Made by a program: the position numbers and the translations under genes. A DNA stretch of 41,788 nucleotides from Spirogloea muscicola (lineage: Eukaryota; Streptophyta; Zygnematophyceae; Spirogloeales; Spirogloeaceae), in NCBI GenBank assembly GCA_009602725.1, contig WELB01000051.1:381263-423050 (forward strand), in the 5' to 3' direction. Shown in pieces: positions 18,086 through 30,000 of this stretch; positions within the stretch are counted from its first letter, which is position 1, and every line of letters begins with the position of its first letter. The notes under the pieces were generated by a model, which saw nothing but the letters and a program-made list of their open reading frames with translations, was not told the DNA's origin and searched no databases.

Positions 18086-21000
18086 ATGACCGCCATGGCA
18101 GCCGGCGAGGAGGAGGATTTCCCGCGCGGTGAGGTCCCCCCCGACGTGCTTTCCGTGACGCCAGAAAGCGGCTTCTCCGGGCGCGGCCATGGCCCCCGCC
18201 GCCGTCTGACGTGCTCCATCCTGCGTTCGCTCGCAGCGAGCACTTAAGGTCCAGGATTTCATTCATTTGCAAACATGATGGCTGGTCATAGCTTAATGAA
18301 TCCTTATGAGTGATTTTGCTCCGTGCAGGCGGCAGTGGAGCCCTCACGCCGCTGGAACTCCGCCAGGCGCGCCTCGAGGCCGAGGAGGAGGCCGTGAGCC
18401 ACGTAGCGGCGGCGGCGGCGGCGGGCCACAAGCGCCGGCTGCCACGGCGGGTGCTCGGCGCGCCCGACGGCGTCGGCGAGGAGGAGCCGACCACCGGCGC
18501 CGGCGTCGCCGGCCTCCCGCGCGAGCTCGCCGGGAAGCTCCCGGCGTTTGTGGAGCTCCTCAAGCTCAAGGCACGGGCGCCCTCACCTTCTTAGTTGCGC
18601 AACTTAATATCATAACGCTATTTTCATTCTGGAGGCAGAGGATAATTGAGTCGCCGGAGCATTCGGCTGGAAGCTGCGCGGTGGGGGCGACCCTGACGGA
18701 GCGGATTGTAAATTAGCTCAAATACTTGAAAATCTATCTCAGACTCGAACACAGAGTCGATGCATTATGACTGACAGGTCGATCTCGCTTTGTTTATAAG
18801 ACTTCTCGTCTTTCTCGTGTTTTTTCATCGTAAATTAGCTTCACGAGGTGCTTTATTAGAAGTAATTCCGTGTATTTGAAACAAATGTAGGTATAGGTTA
18901 ATCAAGTTGGTAAGCTTATGAAAAAATCATGGAGCCTGCTCACTTGCCGTGCGTGGCCTTGCTGTGGCTGCAGAACCTGACGGCCGGGTTCAAGGTGCTG
19001 GGCGTGGTGACGGACGTCCAGGCGTGGGGCCTGTCGGTCGCCCTGCCCGGCGGCCTGCGGGGGCACGTCGGCGCACTTGAGGCCTCGGACGTGCTTGCCA
19101 GTGAGGAGCTCCAGCAGGCAAGGAAGCTGCGCAAAGGCGCCGGCGGCGCAGCGACGGCCCCAGAGGCCGACGAGGCTGCCAAAGACGACGAGGTTCGCTC
19201 GCGGTCCCGCTCAATGAAGCCCATTACCCCAACCTCCGCGCTTGAAGCCCTCGTGTTACTTCCATAGAGTTCTGGCAATGAAGCAGACGTAAGTGTAGCG
19301 AGGAAGGTCGGGTCCTTAGCGTCAGATGGATGCGAGCTGGTCTTGGCATGGCACCGTGCAAAACCGCAAAGACATAAGTGTTTGCGGTGCACAGATCTCC
19401 TCAGCGGAAGACGCAGATCTAAGCTCGATGCCTACTGAGGCATGCTGCCTGGCTGCTTCACGGCCCTGCACGCTGACGGCCACGTGTGGTGCGACTGTGC
19501 AATGCCAGTGGGAGAACGCCCCCCCTGCCCTGGACGAGCTCTTCTGCATCGGCCAGCTCGTGGCATGCGTGGTCCGAGCGCAGCTTGGGCCCGAGGACGT
19601 TGCCAAGAAGAAGCGCGCCGAGCTCTCCCTGCGCCTCTCCCTCGTCAACGACGGCTTCTCAGCGGAGACAGCCCATGAGGGAATGGTGCGATTTCTGCAG
19701 CCTGCCATGCTTACAGATGTGACTTGCCCCTAGTTACGCTTGCAATATCACAAATTCCGGCAGCAGAGGGACACAGTGATCATAGTTGTAGTGCCACTTG
19801 GGGTGACTGCCAGTATCTGATGTGCCTTCAATAATACCTGAAAGCTTGGACCCTTCTTATAAAGACAACCCCCATTGTCCTCGCGCAGGTTGTAACCGCG
19901 TGCGTGAAGAGCGTGGAGGACCACGGTTGCGTCCTAACCTTTGGGCCTCCGGACGTGTCCGGGTTCCTCTCCCACGAGGCCCAGACCCTCAATGGTAACT
20001 AGCAGTTTGTTATCATTCCCACCAGCACCAGTGCTCGGGTCTGCCTTTGACAACATTGGTTTGCCTGTTGACACGTGCTGCTCATCAAGACTTATATGTG
20101 CAATGATACTCACTAAATATAGTAACGGTCTGGTCGAGCAGGTGAACGTGCCGAGGGCACGGCGGAGCCACGGAAGGTTGGACAACTCATACCTTGCCTG
20201 GTGAGCTCCGTGGACAAGGTCAGGAAGCTCGTCATGGTCTCCACCGACACTCAAGCTGCTGCCAGCACCACGGTGAGATGCATACCTGAGGCAAGGCATC
20301 CTCTAGGTGGTCGAGGTCTCTTCTAGTCCCTTGCGCTGCCATGTCGTCCTGCGTTGGTGCCAGTTTTGCCTCTGTCTGCCACATTGCAGTGCAGCAGTGG
20401 GGAGCACAACATCATCTTGGTCTAGTGAACAGCTTTGTTTGTTAGTTCATCGACTTTCTTTTGCGTGCAGATGAGGGAATACGACGGGCTGACTCTGGAT
20501 TCGCTTGTTCCGGGCGCCCTCGTGAATGCCCGTGTGAAAGCTGTCCTCAACGACGGGCTCCTCCTCACCTTCCTCACGTACTTCACTGGGACAGTGAGCT
20601 TCTTGGTGGACCTTTTTTTTACAGGCTGCTGTTGCTGCTGTCTTTGATGTCCCGATATTCTGCACAACTCTCTCCTCAATCATGCAATCTATAATGTTGT
20701 GCACCCTCATGTGCAGGTTGATCATTTCCAACTGGAGACAGAGCTGCCTGATGCTGACTGGAAAGCGAGATATTCAGAAAACATGCGGGCAAGCAACATA
20801 TACTGCTCTTTTGGTTTTTGCCAAAATTCTTAGTATTAGCAGTTGTGGATCGCTAGCCAGTGGATTAGATTTGAGTAAATAAATCTGACTGATTAAGAAC
20901 AAAGAGTCATGGGGTCCGATGGACAGTTCACACAGAGTACAATCGAGTATACTTTTATCAGTTGTTGGAATGATCTTACTTATTTGTCATGCTTCGATTT

Positions 21001-24000
21001 GCCCTTTGAATTGCGCATTTGTCATGCAACTTGTGCAGTTACGAGCGCGGATACTTTATGTACAGGCAGATACCAAAAGAGTGGGCTTGACTTTAAATCA
21101 TGACATTGTCGAGGGCAAGCTCCCTGCACAGGTAGGGAGAGGCTGGACCAATAGCAAGGAGGATGATGATTTGAATTTGCGGCAAGCCATCTAGTCAGTG
21201 TGTCAGTCTGCCATGCCCCTTCATATGTGAGAATGTGGACATTAGAGCTGCTTGATTCTGTGGAGTTGTTATATGGTTGCATGTGCTAATCGATTCACTG
21301 TTTGTGCAAAGCTGAGCAGGTAGTACAAGTGGGTGAAGTATTTGAGAAAGCCGTCATCCGTAGGATCGACCCTGTTGTTGGCATGCTGCTGGAGCTCCCG
21401 AAAGAACCCAAGGCTGGCGCAGGATATGTCCATGTACGTGAAGTTGGCAACTTCTGAGTCGACTTGCAAGGCAGGGCTGAATGCAGGAGGCAATCATTAT
21501 ATCATCTAGCTGCAAGATACTTGTATTCAAGGTTGCTCCTTTGACTAAAGGCTGCTGTGTTATCTTGGTGTTCTGATTCTGTCTTTTGAGGCGGACCTGC
21601 TGTAGATCTCAAATGCAGCGGAGGAGAGAGTGGACAAGCTTGAGAAGTCCTTCAAGGTAGGGCAGAAGGTCAGGACGAGGGTGATTGGGCTCCGCCCCAT
21701 GGATGCCCTCGCCATACTTTCCATGAAGGTAAGCCGCAGACATAGCTCTTTACCCAAGATGATAATTTCTGAGTGTCCTTCCAATTTGTGGATGCTTAGC
21801 ATGATACAATTTGTCAGAGTAGTGTCCTTCCAATTTGTGGATGCTTAGCATGATACAATTTGTCAGAGTAGAGGATGGATTTCTTTCTACTGCCAATGTT
21901 CCATTGGTTGTTTCCCACACACCCACCCACAAATAGATGCGAGAACCTGTTGGGTCAAGTGAGTGCTGAACATTCCTAGTGCCTGCTGCTCTGATATCTG
22001 CAGGCATCCGTCATTGACCAGCTGCTTCTGAGCCCAAGCGACATCATGCCTGGCATGCTCTTGCATGGCACCATAAGCGCCATCGAGCCGTACGGGCTTC
22101 TGCTGAAGCTGGCAGACGGCATCCGGGCTCTGTGTCCGCTGCAACACCTCTCTGATGTCCAGTACCACAAGCCTCCCGCACGATTTCAAGTAAGGGCCTT
22201 CATTCGTTCTTGCTGAAGTTGCATTTACGGTTTTCACTTTGACCGCGCCTCTTACTTACCTCTTACTTACCTCGGACTGCCTACGTAGCACGTGGACAGA
22301 CTCAGCATGCTTTAGGACCACTTTTCAGGTCATGCAAGCTGTTCAAATGAGGACAGTGAACCTCATAAGCTGACTGCTGGCTGATGGCACAGGTTGGGAT
22401 GAAATTGAAGGTGCGGGTACTGACGTGCAATGTCGATACAAGAAAGATCACAGTGACGCACAAGAGGTCCTTGGTAAGAGCTTCACTACCACTATCTTTC
22501 CAGCTACATCTTCATCTGACTAGATGTAGGGGTTCAGGAGCTTCTCTTGACAGTGTGGCTCACTCAAGCTGACTGCAAGGGTGTTTGGTTGTGGTGGTGG
22601 CAGGTGGCGACAAAGCTTCCAATCATCACATCCATTGAGGATGCCAAGGAGGGTGTTGTCAGCCACGGTGTTCTGACGGGTGTCAAGGATTATGGCTGCT
22701 TCGTGAGCTTCTACAACAACGTGAAGGGACTTGCACACAGGTATGCGCCCAAGCTCAATGTACTAAGAAGTCTATACAATCCAATGTTGAGAAGCTTGTG
22801 CAGTAGACCTGATCGGTCCTTGTCATCCTGGATCCAGCGTTCAAGGCTATGGGAGAATGGTTCAATGATTGTTATTTTTCGATCTGTGGCTGAATGTCGT
22901 TCGACATTCATACTGAGATGTGAGTGGAAAGTTGCTGCTGACATTGCATGTGGCACAGGTCGGAGTTGGGACTGGATGCAGACTCGCTCCCGAGCAAGGC
23001 CTTTGAGGTCGGCCAGGTGGTGAAGGCACGGGTGCTGCGGAGGAACCTGGAAACCCAGAAGCTGTCGCTCAGCTTCATCACCTCCAGCGACAGGTCCACG
23101 CTCTTCACATGCTGCTTCTAGGACTACCTACTTCAGTGTAATTCCAACGCCAGAATCTGTATGGTGGTGTGAACTTGTTTCGTGCTGAGGCAGGAAGAAG
23201 TAACTTCGTCTCACCACGCGGCTACTCCCTGAACTTCACTGTGCTTAACCAGACTTGCTCACGAAGAGGAGAGACATTGCTGGGGTCTTGAGTTTTGACT
23301 GCAGATTGCTGGCGGGCACACCAACGGCTGGCAATGAGCCCGCACTTCGTGGCAAGCTCCAGAATGCTGAGAATGCTGCTCCCGGCGTGGTCGTCGCGGG
23401 GCTCATACGGAGCCTCGGTGATCGCGCCTTTCTCTTGGACATCGTGACCCCGGAGGGCACCCTCACAGGAATACTGCAGTTCGAGCACCTCTCTGACTTT
23501 CCAGGTGAAGCGGAGCCGCCGGTCATAATGCACGCACTTAGCATAAAAGTGGCATTCACTTGACTTATGCCTTCTGTCAGTTTGACTGTTTGCAGGCCTT
23601 GAGAAGTATGATGTCTATTTCTATATATCTTTATCTATATCAATATTTATGTCATGTCCAAATCCATGTATTCCTATTTCATGCGTGCTTGAAGCAAGCT
23701 TGACACTTGCAGCAGTCTTCCTTTCATGCAACAGGGCACGCCGAGCAGCTCAAGGCCAAGCTGAGGGCTGGTGATATGCTTGAGCAGCTCCTTGTGCTAG
23801 GTGCGTTTGGCCAGGCGTGTATGATTGCTCCTCTTAAGCCTTCTGTAGCCAAGTCCTCATTACCTTCAGGGAACATTTTTTGGTATTCAGGCTTTCAGAT
23901 ACTTTGGAAAGGTTGTAGCAGATCATGAGGGTCTAGCTGTTACTGCCGCAAAGTATCATAATGAGATCTTCAATCTATTGCTTTGGCTGCTCTCATACTT

Positions 24001-27000
24001 TCATCTAGCTGTCACAAGTCTGACTTATGGCTTATGGTGGTCAGAAGCTTGTTTCACCTGCATTCAGTTTCTGATCGAGCACATAAGAGGGCGTTTCTGT
24101 GCAGAGAGGGATGCTTCAAAGGTAACATTGACTGCAAAGTATTCACTAGTGGCTTCAGCAGCCTCGCTGCCATCCTCGCTGCTTGACGTGCACCCACAGG
24201 CGCTTCTGCAGGTACGCTTGTCAATTGCAGTATCCTTACTTCGTCTCTACTGCATTTCTCTTGGAGATAGGTACCTCGGCATTGCTGCTACACAAATGAC
24301 ATACTGAAGCCTGATAAAGTGTCAACAAAGACCTATGGGCCCTATGCTCAGTCATGTCATAAAGCAGTCACCATCTCAAGTATCGAAGGTGGTCGCTGAC
24401 AGGGTTTCATTGCGAGCATCACACCTCGCGGCTGCTTTGTACGTTATTTGAATCGCCTCTCTGGGCTTGCCCATGTCTCACAGGTGAAGAATCTGAAACT
24501 GCTCCGCTTGCTTGATGAGATGTTCCACAGACGAGTAGGATGCATGCCTGTCATCAGTCAAGGCAGTGTTGAAATGAAGAAAAGATGGAAGTGTTTAGCG
24601 AGTCCTTGCCATTCTGAGTAAAATAACGCGATACAAACAATTTGGCTGCATCCCTGGCCAGCTCTCCGACGTTTTTGTCGGCAATCCCGCTGATCATTTC
24701 AAAGTGGGCCACTCTGTTTGCTCCCAGATTCTTGAGGTAGGCTCAGCTTGGAATGTCCTGTGTGTATATGTGGGTAATAGTAGCATTTTGCTCATCATAG
24801 AGTGTGTTACACTTGTTGGTCACTTTTAAGGTGAACATAGGAACAGATATCTGCCAGATCCTCCATTGGACTGCCTCTGCTATGTACTTAGAAACTCATA
24901 GCAGGAGAAGGAAGCCACTGTAATGAACGTGACTTTGTCAATCACATTAGGGTTTACTGTAGCTCAATCTAAAACAGCAACTCGAGAAACACATGCAGCA
25001 ACTGTTACGTGACTACCTCTGGTGGTTCGGTTTACGAATTGCTGTTACGTACCAAGAGCTTTCTGAAGGGCTGGTTTTACTGCTGTCAACCGTCAGTAGT
25101 GTATGTCTTGACCTGAATTATAGCTTGTGTGTGTGGATGCATTGCCAGGTTGATTTGGAGAAGGAGCGGTTCACAGTAAGCCTGAAGCAGTCCGTTTGTG
25201 CCTCTTCAGACACAAAACTGTTGTTTGGTTATTTCCTCGAAGAGGAGAAAGTACGGCCATTTTTGCCTTGCTCTGAATCATCATAATTTCTTACAACAGT
25301 GATGCACAAGCCTTATGGAGAGGTCTTTGCAGTTTTGAATGACCAAAAAATTAGCAGTTGATTGAGCAATTGAGCATTTGAGCATTCGAGCATTTGAGCA
25401 TTTAAGCAATTAAGCATTTGAGTGTCTGGCATTGGACCTTTTATTGGTTGCTATGTCTATGGGTGGCCCCCAACTTCACAGGCTAGGGCTCAGTCAACTC
25501 ACTCCACCTCCTCATGAAGATACTCATTACTGAGGACACGTTTTATGGCTTGGACAATTGGCAGATTGCCGAGCTGCAAGCGAAGGTGGAGGCCACCCCC
25601 AGCTTGACTTGGGCAGAGGCGTTCTCCATTGGCGACATTGTGGCTGGCGAAGTGCAGGATGTGAAGGACTATGGAGTCATCGTCAACCTGCCCAGCCATG
25701 CGGATGTTGTCGCATTCGTAACACACTACCAAGGTGGCATTAGTCTTCTGTTGGTCTGTGCTGTGGCATCATCCTGGTCGTACTGCAGAGGCACTCCTCC
25801 TTGTCCTTCTGATATATAGAAGCTGGTATGGCTTGCTGGTGGCAAACTGCAAGGGGCCTGCTATAACGAGACCTGGAAGCTCTTCTTGCTTATTGACTTG
25901 CCGTTCTTTGATGTTGGTGACGTTCTTGTCTGCATTGGTGATAGCCGGGAGAAAGGTGGACATAGGACAGAAGGTGCAGGGCGTGATACTGGACATAAGC
26001 AAAGTTGATGGCGTGGTCGACATAAGCATGAGACCTGAGTTGCTTTCTGCTGCAGGGCGACATGTCAAGAAGGCTGGCAAGGTATGGCCGCAGCTCTCCA
26101 ACCGCACTGACATGTATCTGGCATCTGTATGCTTTTGCATCTCAATACTTGCATGATATGCTGTATTTTGAGATTTGAAGTGGCAAACCTTTGACAATTG
26201 CGAATTTAAACTGTCCCATGCCCTTGCTGGCAAGAAACACTCATGCAAACCAGCGGAGATCCTTGTGAAAGGACTCTGCGCCAGACACCATAGTCAGGAT
26301 GCATGGAAGCTCCTAGGGCATGTTTGCCCAGGGGTTTTCATGCACCCTGGCTTCATCCCAATTACATGAAGCACTCGTGATTCTGAGGGTTCTCATTTCG
26401 TCACAGACATATCAATAGCCGTCTTTACGGTACCAGTGGAAGGCACGCTACTGCAGATAGTCACAAGGGTAGAAATATAGTGGCTGATTACTTCATTCAG
26501 TGGCAGGTCCTATAATTGTTGTATCACATCTGGGGCTTCTTTTCACAAGCTTCTGACCCTGATGCAGAGCCAATTGTGAGGGAAGTTGTGAAGGGGTAAA
26601 GATTCCGGGTTTAAGGTCTCTGCCAGTGGTGCAGGTTTCATTATAGCTAGTCGGTGGGCTTGACGGAAGTTCTGCCTCATATAATATTGTCACGTGCTCT
26701 GGCAGAGGAGGAAGATGGTGAGAAGTGCAAGACAGGCCAACATAGCAGTCAATGACAAGCTGGAGGCGGTTGTCGAGCTGGTCAAGGATGACTACCTGGT
26801 ACGTGGGCTTGATGATACTTTGGCTTTTGCAGAATATGTTTGGCGACACATGCTGCGCATTTTTTGTGCTCAACTCGGGGCCTGAGGACGTTTTACCAAG
26901 CTGCCAAATGATGCTCTTGCGCAGGTGCTGACTCTGCCAGAACATAACAATGCAGTCGGCTTCGCTGCAACGAGGGATTACAACCAGGCCGTCCTAGACC

Positions 27001-30000
27001 CGCATCAGGCGTACCACCCTGGCCAAAGGCACATTGCCAAGATTATACCCCACACTCTTCCTATCAGATTGTTGCCTAAGTGCTCTGCAGAGCACAAGCT
27101 GCAGATCAACTGGCAAAGCTTACTGGTGCATGGAGTGCCTGATAGTTGCCACGCTCGTCCTTTTTCAGCAACTCGATTGTAATGACAACGTGGGCATTTG
27201 TATCAGGCTTGCCGCCAAGGTGGGCAGTCTGCCACAGAAGGCCACAGGAGGAAGGCTCCTCCTGCTCCTCGACGCGGATGCCGGCATTCCCAAGAAGCCC
27301 CGCACCACTGGGAATCGCTTCGATGTCGGGTCGATAGTGACTGGCAAGGTGAAGCTCTAGTCTGACTTCAAACCACACGTGCAGCATGACTCTAATTAGT
27401 GACCATCTTCTAACTCAATCCTGCAACAAAAGCAATTAGTCATGCCATGGCCATGAGACTTTGGTCTTATCTGTGTCTTGAAAGCAGGTCCTTGCAGTTC
27501 AAGCCCATTACCTGGACGTGGCCCTCGGCAAGCGGGTCCGTGGCAGAGTCCACGTCACGGAGCTTGTGGGGGATCCCCATGATGGCGATTGCCCGCTGGA
27601 GAAATATGAGCCGGGGCACGAAGTGACGGCCCGCATTCTTGGCACCATTCACGGGATCTCAGCTGGCGCCGCAAAGGGCCACAGCAGCTATGCTCTCCTT
27701 GAGCTGTCCAGCCGCCAAGCGGAGCTCATAGGTACACCAGTCTGATGCCAAATCGCACCTTGTCATACTTACGTCCACACACGTGTCCTCTAAGCACTTT
27801 GCATAACAGGAACGCTCGAATCCAGTGCAAATACTGTGCTTCTTAGATGGTACTTGCTTGGCAATTGATGCCCTCATTCAGCAAGTGTTTGCTCGCCCTT
27901 GCCTTGCAGCTACTGGCTGCAGCCTGCCGGCTCCTCCGCAAGAACAAGGTGCTCTGCCTTACTCTGTGGAGGAGGCGGCGGCTGGTGAAGAGGTCACGGC
28001 GTTCGTCCAGGAGGTTCACGAAGATTTTGCATGGCTCATGCTGTCGCCGCACCTGCGTGGCCGGCTGCATGTCCTCGACTCTACGCCTGACCCCAATCCT
28101 GGGATGCTTCGAAGCTTTGCGGAGCGCTTCAAGTCAGGAGCTCAAGCCTTCATTTGCTTATGTATTCTCAAGCCTAGAGAATTGAGCCAAGCCCCTACTT
28201 GCTGTGAATCACTATCTCGCTTTCAAGGAACACACTGCAGAAATTGGTCTTTACTGCACATCCATCGCTGCTCCAGTTTACACCTTGCACATCACGTTGA
28301 CAGCATTGAAAAATGGGGCGACCTGTGATAAAAACTCTTAGATTCTTATTGTTCTGCTGTGGCAGGAGTGGGCAGGCTGTCAAGTGCCGCGTAGCCGCTT
28401 GGAACAAAGAGAAGGGGAGCCTGGACTTGACCCTCAGGCGGAGCAAGAATGGGCAGGATGTTGATCGATCGTTAAGTCCTGGCAATGTTGTCAGCGGGAG
28501 GATCTCGCGGATCTTGTCCGACAACCGTGGGCTTATTGTCCAGCTCGGGATGCGGCGTTCGGGCCGCGTCTTCATCACCGAGCTCGCCGATAGCTGGCGG
28601 GACGCGCCCTTTGAGGGCTTCGAGGTCGGTCAGTTTGTCACGTGCGCCGTGGTCAGTGTGGGCACCGGTGGCGGTGGCCTCACTGGAACTGCAGATGCTG
28701 TGGAGTTATCTCTGCGGCCCTCGCTCGGTGGCTGTGGCGGCTTGGAAGCGAGGCAGAAGCTGAAGATGGACGATTCACCTGACAGGTGACAAAGGCAGTG
28801 TGTGGCATCTCACTTGTCATCAAATGCATGATATTTGTCTTCCTGATTATGGCCCCAGTGTTGCTCTTAAATATCATTAGAGTGATTGATACAGATATGT
28901 GCTCTTATGTCTGTGTCACTCATGTCTTCTTTGATAAGAAGAGTGGGTGCATGACCACCTTGTTTCGACTTTGCACTCCGTCTGATTACACTCAGCAAGC
29001 TCCTGCGATGCAGGTCAAGCAAGTACAGCCGTGTCGCTTGCATTGACGACCTGAAGCCAGGCCAGGAAGTTCAGGTGACGTACCCACCTTGCTATACTTC
29101 ATTGCTATTGAGGCATCAGTGTGGCATCTCATAGCTGCAGTCTGGCCCACTGGCACTGATGCAACGTGAGCAAGTGCCAAGTGGTTCGTGCATATTGCCC
29201 CAGGGACGATAAGATTTCAGCCTTGGCTGACACCAAGCGTGATGGACGAACATACCTCAAACTTTCCGAGGGGCCATGCAACACTCTCTTTCGTGGAGGT
29301 CTTAGTAAAAGATGTAATTAGAGCGTATGTAGTATTTGACCATCACATTTATTGTTGCGATGCCAGGGCTACGTGAAGAGCTGCAACAAGAAGGGCTGCT
29401 TTGTCACGCTGGGCATCGACATAGATGCTCGGGTCCTGCTGTCCAACTTGGCGGACAACTTTGTGCACGACCTAGTTGCAGCATTCCCTCCTGGCAAGCT
29501 TGTTCATGGCAGGTCAGTCATGCGATTACTGCACTTGGGGATTGGCGCCTGAGGCAAGCTGCAATGTAGAATGCATTGGCGGCAAATTTGACGGATTTGA
29601 GCTCCAACTTGTACTTACGTGCATTGATCTGACTAATTGATCTACTCTCTGGCAGGGTACTGGAGGTTGAGCTGCTGTCCAAGCGCGTGCAGATGACGCT
29701 GCGACTCTCGCAGCCCAACAAGGAGGCCGGGAGCTCAGACGCATGGAAGGGCATCGAGGACATCCATGTGGGAGACGTCGTCACTGGCAGCGTGAAGCGG
29801 GTTGAGGCCTTTGGGCTTTTCATCATCCTGGACCACAGCAACCTTGTATGTTCTTACCAGCTGTCCTCTTATTGGAACTTAGTATGTGTCCTGCATGCCC
29901 AAAGCTTGGGCAAGCTAATCACACCTGCAATTTTGTCTCATTGAATGTCGATTTGGGCGTCCTGCTTGCCACTTTGCAGGTCGCTGCTGCACTAGGTGAC

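Noticed and set aside
17883-18569. Minus-strand frame of 228 codons rich in Arg, Ser and Ala
   Set aside because: It is the antisense of the GC-rich RRP5 first exons and the CCG run; the plus strand explains the conservation.
25362-25425. CRISPR-like short repeats
   Set aside because: The units are 8 bases, directly adjacent with no spacers, inside a eukaryotic intron.
29075-29366. Possible extra RRP5 exon between the EVQ and GYVK segments
   Set aside because: The S1 strand reads through directly (GQEVQGYVKSC) when the intron is removed, so no extra exon is needed.
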